Assembly (NCBI RefSeq): GCF_029581355.1
Contig: NZ_CP120849.1
Coordinates: 2,946,501 to 3,010,500 of the forward strand
Length of the DNA: 64,000 bases
Origin: Parabacteroides chongii
Lineage (GTDB): Bacteria; Bacteroidota; Bacteroidia; Bacteroidales; Tannerellaceae
Direction: 5' to 3'
In this document: one piece after another, positions 8,801-16,386 of the stretch
Numbering within the stretch: position 1 is the first letter of the stretch
Layout: the number at the start of each line of letters is the position of its first letter
Position numbers and translations under genes: made by a program
The notes under the pieces: model-generated
Databases searched by the model: none
The model's input: only the letters and a program-made list of their open reading frames with translations
What the model was told of the DNA's origin: nothing

Positions 8801-8889
8801 CTTCCAGTGAAGCAACTATTGCGGTTCCTGCAGGTGTTGTATTTGTTGCAGTAGAAGGCGAAGCAGCTGTAAAAGCAATCGTAAAATAA
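5845..8889 (+). CDS. Large secreted DUF6383-type surface protein 1
   Basis: 1014 residues from ATG 5845; an upstream in-frame TTG at 5773 would bury the signal peptide and is rejected. The signal peptide is MNKKFSTLLAGLALVSSVASA. The body is a long beta-rich secreted sequence of unknown function. A Cys/His cluster is visible: Cys760, His764, His766, Cys780, His782. The last 70 residues (VSVTAVSGAVVVKNAAGKKV ... ending AVKAIVK) form the domain I recognise as DUF6383; it resembles type IX sorting tails, but that is not established. The gene is a paralogue of 35493-38963, with the same first eight residues. It lies directly after the inverted promoter segment and ends at a strong terminator, so it is a single-gene unit. 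Confidence 0.8.
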   Translation: MNKKFSTLLAGLALVSSVASAAVNSDIKLQVGPNDGLYQIAKGDSVLAIDAAGNFVFKESATVAAADLASTLWCVNIDAQSQGQNPKFDFTNKKEGRLLEVFMDEALKDLAEETASSPLVVNDEADVNGWAFSSTYAEGIEEDKPLYSYFTADSVIALEQVGDDLVAMKYGADKVGDIAAKYTLKKPSRIILNAAALNTMLGLNANGTSFKLTFEQTANPNVFANELTAVKDTLVDYVIVANKSTGKYLRVDSAYNNTTGVKFVMLTDTTKAATYLADEAASQGNKYAFKFEYAPASDSVFITVAGARLVKEDGKSWADSYESTNRDSLHVYVQDLVSSKVLTVGTDSVSTYIKLGFGTCGEAPTSTKTTVPSDLYVIKSTDGKYLAAPIHGDSTVQWVTLEKNVNVWTMPSFQWVVEKQRKDSNTSKITITNREFGTAIKYFTNVQLDTDEASYAELTDDKTVSKTVNVAGFIAATSEIKQDSLLGYKYLDTQDLMVTRYKFRYLHELSDEYFAGVNTEENDSILYVGAKSAFSLAQKGTDEVYGYTSSAVTDLKPLYRKVYTLKIRNAKLIFGAKADSVVLDKEGRFAVSEKVAPVTFLMKANNEKAIDDVETLFYAFIKTGADTTKVGTDDNNLWMKNQIMTESRTSAFSVEVDDAPLYRRFNTTKEGEIASDDPDTVKFFRVNNSADMLFEDAHSVYSEGKEINFLGINNNIQYPDAKRAIYVDTAYVKRGTGYIKPQYMLAVGVHVVPGVDPVPCPLEHNHGFDQNGNPLDKWTCSHATPGTDGYVRGRYLINAVDSAKVDGNYLDAIRDADYIWNNQVRLAFVEAIHKEDTLYILNGEESALADPVDFSTLKATKVRLDNNLHKNVVFSFRLLEEGSDNFLIESAETDNNMIAPMQGGWVKIQNGVPVISYAAFADAANEAEIFNVEKTAENPTANEPAISAETVSVTAVSGAVVVKNAAGKKVAISNLLGQTIANTVISSSEATIAVPAGVVFVAVEGEAAVKAIVK

Positions 8890-9063
8890 GTAATTATTAA
8901 AATCAAATAATTCTAAATTGTTTACCGCGCGGTTCATATTGCATGCAACGCACAAAGAACCAATTAGCCTGTGACAGGCGAACAAGCGGTAGATATTAAT
9001 ACTAAAGTAATGAAATAAAGTTCTTCTGTTCGATCTCTGTGAAGAGCAAAGACAGACAAAAAC

Positions 9064-9098
9064 AAGCCCCGACGGTTCATTCCGCCGGGGCTTCGTTG
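9064..9098 (+). terminator. Terminator after DUF6383 gene 1
   Basis: Stem AAGCCCCGaCGG / CCGcCGGGGCTT (one mismatch) with a 6-base loop followed by TCGTTGTT. The stretch 8890-9063 before it is an untranslated tail with no gene visible. Confidence 0.75.
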
Positions 9099-9159
9099 TT
9101 AGAAAATATTGAACCTACTTTTGGCTTGAATTTTTGGTTACTTTTCTTTCAAGAGAAAA

Positions 9160-9594
9160 GTGACATTCAATTCTTATAAAACAAACAAATATGAAAAAAA
9201 ACTGGACGCCGCACTACTGACAAACGCGGCACAAGATTTCAGGAACCAGTGTGAACAACTGGAAAGCGTATTGAATGAAGTGAAGAAAAGCGACAACTAT
9301 ATGTGTCGGCTTTTGAAAAACGCTATGTGGAACGAAGATATGGTCGTGGAAGAAACGATCGTTTTCAATGGAACCGGCACTGAGTTCGTCGAGCTGATCG
9401 GCCCCTTGCTGATGAGCGGGAAATGGACTGTCAACGACAAACATGCCGTGAAAGCTTTCCTCCGCTCGCTTTATTCCGTCTTTCAGATATGCTATGATTC
9501 GAAGAAAGAGCCGCTGACACTCGGATCACTCGAAAATCTGGTACGGAATTATATGGATGAACACCGTGAAAGTCGTTCACACTTAGGTTATTAA
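9160..9594 (+). CDS. Hypothetical protein, first gene of accessory cassette
   Basis: 144 residues from GTG 9160; the start is uncertain because no ATG lies in frame near it. The protein is soluble and mostly helical (KKLDAALLTNAAQDFRNQ, ESVLNEVKKSDNYMC), with a central segment NGTGTEFVELIGPLLMSGKW and a C-terminal LTLGSLENLVRNYM. I do not recognise the family. It is followed by its own hairpin terminator and then, on the same strand, by the VirE-type gene, so it may be part of the same accessory cassette but is transcribed separately. No catalytic motif is visible. Confidence 0.6.
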   Translation: MTFNSYKTNKYEKKLDAALLTNAAQDFRNQCEQLESVLNEVKKSDNYMCRLLKNAMWNEDMVVEETIVFNGTGTEFVELIGPLLMSGKWTVNDKHAVKAFLRSLYSVFQICYDSKKEPLTLGSLENLVRNYMDEHRESRSHLGY

Positions 9595-9609
9595 TTCCTT
9601 ATTTTTCAA

Positions 9610-9662
9610 GCCGCCTATTGTTTCCCTAAAATAGTGTAAAACAATAGGCGGCCTTCTTTTTA
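9610..9662 (+). terminator. Terminator after hypothetical gene
   Basis: Perfect 14-bp stem GCCGCCTATTGTTT (9610-9623) with AAACAATAGGCGGC (9639-9652), then a T-rich run to 9662. Confidence 0.85.
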
Positions 9663-9710
9663 CTTCTTACATTGAGCATTTGTTAATCAACCTCTTTAAT
9701 ACAATTTATT

Positions 9711-11822
9711 ATGCTGAAAGTAACACAGTTTGCCCGGTTCAAGCGCAATGAAGGAGATGTAAACCTGATCGATGTCCTGCAGGATATCCGTAGCGGGAAG
9801 TATGCCACCAAAGTCAACCAAATCCGTGTGTATATGGATAAGGGCAACCCCGATGCTGCCGAGACACTGAAGAAAGAGCTGCCTGCCGTCACCCTCTCGG
9901 CTACCTATGCGGGGCAGCGACTGGCTAAGTGTATCACTGCTTACAACCCGCTGGTGATTCTCGATTTCGATGAATTGAAGAAAGAAGATCTTGCCCGCTT
10001 GCTGGAAACGGCACGCCAGGCTGTCTATACGGTGGCCTGCTGGATCAGTCCGCGCGGACACGGAATCAAGATCATCGCTTATCCGGCTGTCCGCATGGAG
10101 CGCAGCCTGAAGAACCATAAGGCGGTCTACACCCTAGTGAAGGATTGGTATGAAAACCTGCTGGGTATCGGGGCGGATGCGTCGGGGAGCGACATCGGGC
10201 GTCTGTGCCTGTTGTCGTACGATCCGACGTTGTATATCTCTCCCCGTTTCGAACCCTGGCTGAAAGGAGAAAGCGGCGAGCCGGAAGGGATTGCTCCCAT
10301 CGAGCCGCCGGTCGATCCGAAAGCGGCGCGCCTGCTCGCTTCTGCCCGCAAGAAGACCACCCGTAAGTATGCCTACGACAAAGGCAACCGTAACAATTAT
10401 GTCCATCTTTTTGCCAGCCATTGCAACCGCCTGGGCATTAACCGGGCCGATGTGGTGAATTATGCCGCGAAAGCTTTTGCCGATCTCCCGGCGGATGAAC
10501 GTGCAGCGGTTATCGACAGCGCCTATGCGCACGATGAACAGCATGCCACCGCTTTTTTGCAGACCGGCAGGAGAGGAGCGAGTTATGTGGTGCAGATACA
10601 GGAACATTTGTCCGCTCACTATGATCTGCGCCGCAATGTGGTGCGCCGTTTGGTGGAGTGTAGACCGAAGGGTACGGATGAGTCGTTTACGCCGGTCAAC
10701 GACTATTGGGAAAACTCCGTCTGGTGTGCCTTGCAGAAGGAGGGCGTATTGTGCAGTGTCTCCGAGCTGCGGTCGGTGATCCATTCCGATTTCAGTCCGC
10801 AGTATGATCCGTTCTGTTCTTATTTCGATCAGTTGCCTGCCTGGGACAGACAGACCGATCCGATCGGGGCATTGGCGGCTACTGTCTGCACGACCCGCCC
10901 GGCGTATTGGGAGAAATGCCTGCGAAAATGGCTGGTTGCCCTCGTTGCCTGTGCCTGCGACGAGCGGTTGGAGAATCATACGGTTTTGATGGTGAGCGGT
11001 GCGCAGGGGTTGGGCAAGACCACCTGGCTGCGTAACCTGGTGCCTCCCCGGTTGCGGCAGTATGTCTATTCGGGCAACCTCGACCCGACGGCCAAGGATT
11101 CGTCGTTGATGATGAGCGACTGTTTCCTGATCATCCTCGACGAGCTGTCGGGGCAGAGCCGCACGGAGCTGAACCAGTTGAAGGCGTTGATCACGAAAAA
11201 TAGCGTGTACGAACGCCGTCCCTATGCCCGTAATGCCGAGACCTATGTGCGTCGTGCCTCCTTTGCCGCTACTGTCAACGACAGCGAGGTGCTGACCGAC
11301 CGCACCGGATCGCGCCGTTTCCTCTGTTTCGAGGCCACGCGCATCGACTATACCCTGCCGGTCGACCATACCGCCGTTTATGCGCAGGCGCTGGCTTTGT
11401 TTCGCGAAGGTTTCTGTTTTTGGTTTGCCAATGCGGATATTGCGGAGATCAACAGTAACAACGAACCTTTCCAGCTGGTCAGCCCGGAGCTGGAGCTGCT
11501 TTATACCTATTACCGTAAGCCGGTACGCTTCGAGATGCCGTTGTTGCTCTCCTGTAGCGAACTGGTCACCCGTATTGCCGAGCGGACACGTTTTCCGGTG
11601 ACTGCTTCCGGTATAAATATCATGGGAAAAATGTTAAAAAGAGAAGGTTTCGAGTGGGTGAAGAAGCATGGCAAGCAACTTTACAGGGTGATCGAGCTGA
11701 CTTCCGAACAGGTGGAGGCCCGACGTAAAGGGTTCGGTTACGATCCGTCGGAAAATCCGGAAGACACAGATAAAGAGAAAGATATAGGAGACGATCAGAC
11801 CGATCCGAAACTACCATTCTGA
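9711..11822 (+). CDS. VirE/VapE-type primase-helicase (BT4734-like N-terminus)
   Basis: 703 residues. The N-terminal part (about 1-190) matches the BT4734-like/VirE_N domain, with LVILDFDEL and SPRGHGIKII, a primase-like layout. The C-terminal part is a VirE (virulence-associated E) P-loop ATPase: Walker A GAQGLGKTT at 430-438, Walker B FLIILDE ending at Asp477-Glu478, and the sensor-like SFAATVNDSEVLTDRTGSRR near 520. Such proteins are usually replication proteins of phages, satellites or integrated elements. The gene is clearly richer in G+C than its left neighbour. It has no integrase or terminase beside it; its neighbours are a DUF4248 gene, an HU-like gene and a GH73 gene. Exact role in Bacteroidales is unknown. 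Confidence 0.88.
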   Translation: MLKVTQFARFKRNEGDVNLIDVLQDIRSGKYATKVNQIRVYMDKGNPDAAETLKKELPAVTLSATYAGQRLAKCITAYNPLVILDFDELKKEDLARLLETARQAVYTVACWISPRGHGIKIIAYPAVRMERSLKNHKAVYTLVKDWYENLLGIGADASGSDIGRLCLLSYDPTLYISPRFEPWLKGESGEPEGIAPIEPPVDPKAARLLASARKKTTRKYAYDKGNRNNYVHLFASHCNRLGINRADVVNYAAKAFADLPADERAAVIDSAYAHDEQHATAFLQTGRRGASYVVQIQEHLSAHYDLRRNVVRRLVECRPKGTDESFTPVNDYWENSVWCALQKEGVLCSVSELRSVIHSDFSPQYDPFCSYFDQLPAWDRQTDPIGALAATVCTTRPAYWEKCLRKWLVALVACACDERLENHTVLMVSGAQGLGKTTWLRNLVPPRLRQYVYSGNLDPTAKDSSLMMSDCFLIILDELSGQSRTELNQLKALITKNSVYERRPYARNAETYVRRASFAATVNDSEVLTDRTGSRRFLCFEATRIDYTLPVDHTAVYAQALALFREGFCFWFANADIAEINSNNEPFQLVSPELELLYTYYRKPVRFEMPLLLSCSELVTRIAERTRFPVTASGINIMGKMLKREGFEWVKKHGKQLYRVIELTSEQVEARRKGFGYDPSENPEDTDKEKDIGDDQTDPKLPF

Positions 11823-12014
11823 AAGCTGGGGGTAGGATGGGGCAGGCAAAAGATGTTTTCCGAAACTTTTTTAGCCTGTTCCTTTTGTTCCCTCTCTCCC
11901 GAAACCGCAAGGAATAAAAGGAACGGGTCGGAAAAGGTTCCCGGAGAGGGCTTTTAGGCTGCCTTATCCTGCCTTTTTCATCGCTGCCCTGCTTTTTGAT
12001 ATATATTTCTTTTC

Positions 12015-12120
12015 GGTGGCTGCCCGAGCCATTTTGGGTGGCTGCTGCAGTCGTTTCCGGTGGCTGCTGCAACTGTTTTGAGTGGTTGCAGCAGCGGTTT
12101 CAAATAGCTGTGGCAGCCAC
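12015..12120. repeat. Cluster of GGTGGCTGCTGCA-type repeats
   Basis: Within about 105 bases the motif GTGGCTGC occurs directly near 12016, 12038 and 12060, and inverted forms (GGTTGCAGCAGC near 12084, GTGGCAGCCAC near 12110) follow. The gap 11823-12137 holds no gene. Related GGCTGCTGCA copies lie at 28620-28655. Confidence 0.65.
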
Positions 12121-12137
12121 GGAAAAACAGTTACCGT

Positions 12138-12362
12138 TCAAGGTTCTCCCAAATGCAGGACGATACACTCCACCTGGAGGGGCGTGAAGCTCCTGACTCC
12201 GGGATGATAGCCCAGTTCAAGCAGTTTGGCTTTCAATACGCCATGAAAGTTGATCCACCGCCAAAGTTGCAGGGTTGCCGCCCTGCGGCTGAGATGGGGG
12301 CTGTAAAGCTCGGCAAGTTCGCCTATCCCGTAGGCTCGTATCGTGAAGGTCGTTTGTTCCAT
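12138..12362 (-). CDS. DUF4248 family protein
   Basis: 74 residues, the usual size of DUF4248 proteins, small Bacteroidales proteins found beside VirE- and HU-type genes. Visible family features are FTIRAYGIGELAELYSP at residues 6-22, RRAATLQLWRWI near 26 and a C-terminal SFTPLQVECIVLHLGEP. The YGIGELAELY..L...AA..L.RWI layout looks like a small helix-turn-helix, which would suit DNA binding, but this is inference. It is transcribed opposite to the VirE and HU-like genes, and a small gene follows upstream on the same strand 80 bases away. Function unknown. Confidence 0.8.
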   Translation of the reverse strand: MEQTTFTIRAYGIGELAELYSPHLSRRAATLQLWRWINFHGVLKAKLLELGYHPGVRSFTPLQVECIVLHLGEP

Positions 12363-12442
12363 GAGAAGATTGGTTTTATTCTTCTAAGGTACGGAAAATC
12401 AATGAATAAAGCAAGTATTTGAGGAGGGTTTTTTATCGGTTT

Positions 12443-12643
12443 TCATTCTTTGTGTACTCTTTCCAATAAAAGCCTTTTTGATTCGGCTAGCGGCATGCAA
12501 TTAGTGCTCAGTTCGTCTTCTGAAATGAATGCAAAATGCTGATTGTCGATTTTATTATGATTGGGATGATAGTTAACGACAGGTTCCTGCAGGGTAGAAG
12601 AACTATTTTCCGGTTGTTTATAGTCTGCATTTTTTCTTTTCAT
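12443..12643 (-). CDS. Small acidic protein of the VirE/DUF4248 cassette
   Basis: 66 residues with no membrane segment. The N-terminal half is polar and probably disordered (KRKNADYKQPENSSSTLQEP); the C-terminal half contains AFISEDELSTNCMPLAESKRL and ends LLLERVHKE, a segment that looks like a short conserved helix. I recall similar small frames beside DUF4248 genes but cannot name a family. A TACATTTG box lies 34 bases upstream on the minus strand. It shares strand with the DUF4248 gene and diverges from the HU-like gene, whose own promoter starts about 110 bases away. Confidence 0.6.
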   Translation of the reverse strand: MKRKNADYKQPENSSSTLQEPVVNYHPNHNKIDNQHFAFISEDELSTNCMPLAESKRLLLERVHKE

Positions 12644-12676
12644 AGTTATTTCTAATTAATGATTATTGTTAGTTTA

Positions 12677-12684
12677 CAAATGTA
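12677..12684 (-). promoter_or_regulatory. -7 box of the 66-residue gene
   Basis: Minus-strand TACATTTG, exact TAnnTTTG, 34 bases upstream of the start at 12643. Confidence 0.55.
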
Positions 12685-12791
12685 TGAATTATTTCTTCTC
12701 GAAGATGATCTTTTTGATATTTTTTGCGAAAAAAACTGTCGCTTCGTAACGTCCTGTCACCTACGGCTTCAAGGGCCCCTCATGGCTGTCG

Positions 12792-12799
12792 TATCTTTG
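12792..12799 (+). promoter_or_regulatory. -7 box of the HU-like gene
   Basis: TATCTTTG, an exact match, 37 bases before the ATG at 12836. No clear TTG at -33. Together with 12677-12684 it makes a divergent promoter region. Confidence 0.6.
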
Positions 12800-12835
12800 A
12801 TATATCATTAATAATCAACTAAAAACAATTGGATT

Positions 12836-13291
12836 ATGGCATTTCAGTATCATTTGGTTCTCAGGAAGAACCTCAGTAAGAATGTAGAGGAAGGGAAGGA
12901 GAAACTTTTCTATGCGCAGACCCGTGCGACGGGGACGTGTACCTTCGCAGAGTTGTGTGCCCTGGTGGCACAGAGTTCCACGGCTTCGAGTGGTGATGTG
13001 AAGGTGGTGATCGACCGTTTGATAGAATTTCTCCTGTTGTTCCTGGCACGTGGTGAAGTGGTTCAGTGCGGCGAGTTCGGAACCTTCCAGTTGGTGCAGA
13101 CCAGCTCCGGAAGTGTCACGGTCGATGATTTCTCTTCATCTATGTTGTATCGTGCACGTCTTCGTTTCCGTCCCGGCGAGAAGTTGCGCAACCTGATCGC
13201 GACAGCCAAAGGCGAGCGTTTCAAATTGGATGAGCCGAAAACGGACACAGGTGGCGGCAGTGGCGAAGACGACCGTCCGGTAATCGAATAA
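12836..13291 (+). CDS. HU-like DNA-binding protein of the cassette
   Basis: 151 residues. The core is an HU/IHF-like fold: CTFAELCALVAQSSTASSGDVKVVIDRL near 40-67, then VVQCGEFGTFQL near 80 and the basic arm region MLYRARLRFRPGEKLRN near 104-120. Members of this group are longer than chromosomal HU (about 90 residues) and carry a variable tail, here LDEPKTDTGGGSGEDDR. The protein probably bends or coats DNA. In Bacteroidales such genes recur next to a lytic enzyme gene, as here: a GH73 gene follows after 20 bases, so they should share a transcript. Its specific target is unknown. Confidence 0.85.
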   Translation: MAFQYHLVLRKNLSKNVEEGKEKLFYAQTRATGTCTFAELCALVAQSSTASSGDVKVVIDRLIEFLLLFLARGEVVQCGEFGTFQLVQTSSGSVTVDDFSSSMLYRARLRFRPGEKLRNLIATAKGERFKLDEPKTDTGGGSGEDDRPVIE

Positions 13292-13311
13292 TATCCTTAC
13301 CCCCTGTGTAT

Positions 13312-13785
13312 ATGGATAAAGAGTCGTTTACCCGCAAGTACCTCCCCGCCGCACGTGTGGCGGGTGAGTTGTACGGACTGAACCCGGTGGTTATCCTGGC
13401 GCAGTCTGCCATCGAATCCGGCTGGGGTGAGAGCACCCTGGCTACTCTCTACAACAACTTTTTCGGGCTGACGGGCTACGGTGTGGCGAATGCCTACTGG
13501 CATGGCGGCAAGACAGTTCCGGATAAGCCGGACGGCCTGTTGTTCCGCCGGTATGACCGTCCTGAAAACAGCTTCCTCGATTTTGCCCGCCTGATAACGA
13601 CGGTCTACAAACAGGCGGCTGCCGTGAGCCATTATCCGGCGGCTTATGCCCGTGAGATTGCTTACAGCCGGTATATCAGTGAAGTGAACGGGGATAATCG
13701 CGAAGCGTATTGCAATATGCTGGAACGTATTGCACGGTCGCTGGTCCCCATAGTGTATAATCTTAATAATAAAGAAAGTGTATGA
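13312..13785 (+). CDS. GH73 glucosaminidase (cell-wall hydrolase)
   Basis: 157 residues from ATG 13312; a GTG two codons upstream is possible. This is a single glucosaminidase domain of the FlgJ/GH73 type, which cuts the peptidoglycan glycan chain. The catalytic segment VVILAQSAIESGWGESTLA (near residue 26) contains the conserved Glu of ESGWG, followed by NNFFGLTGY and by FLDFARLI. No signal peptide or membrane segment is seen, so it would need a holin-like route or lysis to reach the wall. It follows the HU-like gene and its stop overlaps by four bases the ATG of a 30-residue hydrophobic peptide. This recalls an endolysin-holin pair, but that is inference. Confidence 0.88.
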   Translation: MDKESFTRKYLPAARVAGELYGLNPVVILAQSAIESGWGESTLATLYNNFFGLTGYGVANAYWHGGKTVPDKPDGLLFRRYDRPENSFLDFARLITTVYKQAAAVSHYPAAYAREIAYSRYISEVNGDNREAYCNMLERIARSLVPIVYNLNNKESV

Positions 13786-13874
13786 GCGAGAATGGAAACA
13801 GTAACAAGGTGAGAGGAATACTTCAGTTTATAATGGATTTGCTGGGATTCCTGCTGGGGAGGAGAAAGCAATAG
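13782..13874 (+). CDS. 30-residue hydrophobic peptide coupled to GH73 gene
   Basis: ATG at 13782 overlaps the TGA of the glucosaminidase gene (ATGA), so translation is probably coupled. The peptide has a polar start (MSENGNSNKVRG), a hydrophobic helix (ILQFIMDLLGFLLG) and a basic end (RRKQ). I recognise no family. It occupies the place where other Bacteroidales cassettes carry the short smalltalk-type peptide next to an amidase, but the sequence is different. A membrane-active helper for the wall hydrolase is one possibility. A chance frame is less likely given the overlap. Confidence 0.5.
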   Translation: MSENGNSNKVRGILQFIMDLLGFLLGRRKQ

Positions 13875-13925
13875 AAAGAGAGGGAGAGAGCTCAATGTTT
13901 GTCAGATGTGAATGTAGCGTCGTTG

Positions 13926-13953
13926 GTAGGGGCGGTTCGCGAACCGCCCTTAC
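13926..13953. repeat. GC-rich palindromic repeat GTAGGGGCGG, copy 1
   Basis: 28-bp near-perfect palindrome beginning GTAGGGGCGGTTCG and ending CCGCCCTTAC, with a single mismatch pair. It belongs to the widespread GTAGGGGCGGG-type hairpin repeats. Confidence 0.8.
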
Positions 13954-13987
13954 AGGCGCCGTCATAATGGAACAGGCAAGTTCGACC

Positions 13988-14013
13988 GTAGGGGCGGGTC
14001 TGCCCGCCCCTAC
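13988..14013. repeat. GC-rich palindromic repeat GTAGGGGCGG, copy 2
   Basis: Perfect 11-bp stem GTAGGGGCGGG / CCCGCCCCTAC with loop TCTG. It lies just downstream of hppA (minus strand), 34 bases from copy 1, and could act as a weak terminator or stabiliser. Confidence 0.8.
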
Positions 14014-14033
14014 AGCCGAACCTGTCATTTGTG

Positions 14034-16244
14034 CTAAAACAGACTCCATGCCACCGTCAGTCCAGCCATCACAATCGCCACCATGCTCATCAGCTTGATC
14101 AGGATATTGAGGCTCGGTCCGGAAGTATCTTTGAACGGATCGCCGACCGTATCGCCAACGACAGTTGCCTTGTGGGCTTCGCTGCCTTTGCCACCGTGGT
14201 TACCCTCTTCGATATGCTTCTTTGCATTGTCCCAGGCTCCTCCGGCATTCGCCATGAAGATGGCTAGGACGAAGCCGGTGCTAAGGCCGCCTATCAGCAG
14301 TCCGATCACTCCGGTAACTCCGAATATCAGTCCGGTAACGATTGGAGCAATGATAGCCAGCAATGAAGGAACAATCATCTCATGCTGTGCCCCTTTCGTC
14401 GAAATCTCCACGCAACGGGCATAATCGGGTTCTGCCTTGCCAGTCAGAATACCCGGTATTTCGCGGAACTGGCGGCGTACTTCCTCCACCATATGTCCGG
14501 CAGCACGTCCGACGGCATTCATCGTCAATCCACAGAACATAAAGGCCATCATAGAGCCGAGGAACATGCCCGAAAGTACTTTCGGATTCATCAATGTCAC
14601 ATCATAATAAATCATGAAGTCGGAGAAAGAAGCCTTCGAAATCTCCATCGTCCGTCCGTCGGCGAATGACAGGACGGTTTCTCCCAGGCGAAGCAAACCA
14701 ATTTTGATCTCTTCTATATACGAAGCAAGCAACGCCAGTCCCGTCAGTGCTGCTGAACCGATGGCAAAACCTTTGCCCGTAGCCGCTGTCGTATTTCCGA
14801 GCGAATCGAGCGCATCGGTACGTTTGCGCACTTCTTTACCCAGGCCGGACATTTCGGCATTACCTCCGGCATTGTCGGCTATCGGTCCGTATGCATCGGT
14901 CGCCAGTGTAATTCCCAACGTGGAAAGCATTCCGACGGCGGCAATACCGATCCCGTACAATCCCATCCCGACATTGCTGAAATCGAATCCGGAAGCAAAA
15001 AGGAAGGAGCAGATGATACCGACAACGACGGCCAGTACGGGGATAGCGGTAGACATCATTCCCAATCCCAATCCGGAGATGATAACGGTGGCCGGTCCGG
15101 TCAGTCCTGCTTCGGATACCCGCCTGGTGGGTTTATACGATTGCGAAGTGTAATATTCCGTAGCCTGTCCGATCACGATACCGACCAATAGGCCGACAAT
15201 TACCGAGCAGCTGATCCATTGCCAGTTGTCGAGCCCCAATAGGTAAAGGATTCCAAAGGTGGAAACGGCGATCAGAACGGAGCTTAGGTTGGTGCCGACA
15301 GCCAGCGCTTTCAGCAATTGCCGGATCGTGGCATTCTCGTTCGTGCGTACGGCAAATATCCCGATGATGGAAAGGACGATACCCACGGCTGCGATCAGCA
15401 TCGGTGCGACAACAGCCTTGTACTGCATTTCTATATCTCCGGAAGCGACAAAGGCGGCTGCGCCGAGGGCGGCGGTCGCCAGTATCGATCCGCAATAAGA
15501 TTCATAGAGGTCGGCACCCATACCGGCTACGTCACCTACGTTATCACCTACGTTGTCGGCGATGGTGGCAGGGTTGCGCGGGTCGTCTTCCGGAATACCG
15601 GCTTCCACCTTCCCGACAAGGTCGGCACCTACGTCGGCTGCTTTGGTATAGATACCGCCACCTACACGGGCAAAGAGCGCCTGGGTGGAAGCACCCATTC
15701 CGAACGTCAGCATGGTAGTGGTGATAATGGTCAGTTTATGAGTCGGATTCAATGCTTCATCGGGGATAAGAGCATTCAGGAGGATATACCAGAAAGAAAT
15801 GTCGAGCAGTCCGAGCCCCACAACCACGAGTCCCATTACGGCACCGCTGCGGAAGGCAACCTGTAGTCCCTTATTTAAAGATGAGCGGGCTGCATTGGCT
15901 GTACGGGCAGAAGCATAGGTCGCAGTTTTCATCCCCAGGAATCCCGCCAGTCCGGAGAAGAAACCGCCGGTCAGGAAGGCAATGGGAACCCATTCATTCT
16001 GCACGCCGAAACCATAAGCCATAATGGAAAACAAGATAACCAATACAAGGAAGACCGAGGCTACGACCTTGTATTGTTGTTTCAGGTACGACATCGCACC
16101 TTCACGTACATAAGAAGCGATCTTTGCCATCGTTTCCGTTCCTTCACTCTCTTTCATCATTTGCCGGAAGAAGAACCAGGCAAATACCAGCGCCAGAACC
16201 GACGCTACGGGTACAATCCAGAAAATACTAGTTATCATAGTCAT
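14034..16244 (-). CDS. hppA: Membrane-bound ion-pumping pyrophosphatase
   Basis: 736 residues with about 16 membrane helices, the standard size for H+/Na+-translocating pyrophosphatases, which use pyrophosphate hydrolysis to pump cations across the inner membrane. The catalytic loop [20 protein letters not shown] with [20 protein letters not shown] is intact, and a second conserved acidic loop reads [18 protein letters not shown]. The segment [10 protein letters not shown] has Ala where K+-independent enzymes have Lys, so it should be K+-dependent, and thus probably a Na+ pump or Na+/H+ pump. It stands alone on the minus strand. ATG 16238 two codons later is an alternative start. Confidence 0.96.
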   Translation of the reverse strand: MTMITSIFWIVPVASVLALVFAWFFFRQMMKESEGTETMAKIASYVREGAMSYLKQQYKVVASVFLVLVILFSIMAYGFGVQNEWVPIAFLTGGFFSGLAGFLGMKTATYASARTANAARSSLNKGLQVAFRSGAVMGLVVVGLGLLDISFWYILLNALIPDEALNPTHKLTIITTTMLTFGMGASTQALFARVGGGIYTKAADVGADLVGKVEAGIPEDDPRNPATIADNVGDNVGDVAGMGADLYESYCGSILATAALGAAAFVASGDIEMQYKAVVAPMLIAAVGIVLSIIGIFAVRTNENATIRQLLKALAVGTNLSSVLIAVSTFGILYLLGLDNWQWISCSVIVGLLVGIVIGQATEYYTSQSYKPTRRVSEAGLTGPATVIISGLGLGMMSTAIPVLAVVVGIICSFLFASGFDFSNVGMGLYGIGIAAVGMLSTLGITLATDAYGPIADNAGGNAEMSGLGKEVRKRTDALDSLGNTTAATGKGFAIGSAALTGLALLASYIEEIKIGLLRLGETVLSFADGRTMEISKASFSDFMIYYDVTLMNPKVLSGMFLGSMMAFMFCGLTMNAVGRAAGHMVEEVRRQFREIPGILTGKAEPDYARCVEISTKGAQHEMIVPSLLAIIAPIVTGLIFGVTGVIGLLIGGLSTGFVLAIFMANAGGAWDNAKKHIEEGNHGGKGSEAHKATVVGDTVGDPFKDTSGPSLNILIKLMSMVAIVMAGLTVAWSLF

Positions 16245-16386
16245 TCGATTTAAAGTGATTCAAGACCTTATTTTGTCTCCCGTAAATGTAACGAAAATAA
16301 AGAAGTGGAGAAACTTTTTCGTAAATAATAATGTTTCATTCTAAAAAAAACAGCATATTTGTCACATAAAAGAGAGAAAACATACA

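Noticed and set aside
10134..11369. 411-residue open frame opposite to the VirE gene
   Set aside because: Shadow of a GC-rich gene; the plus frame has Walker motifs.
11996..12187. 63-residue frame in the GGCTGC repeats
   Set aside because: Low complexity and repeat-derived, with no conserved features.
13895..14098. 67-residue frame over the GTAGGGGCGG hairpins
   Set aside because: Made of palindromic repeats and overlaps the end of hppA.
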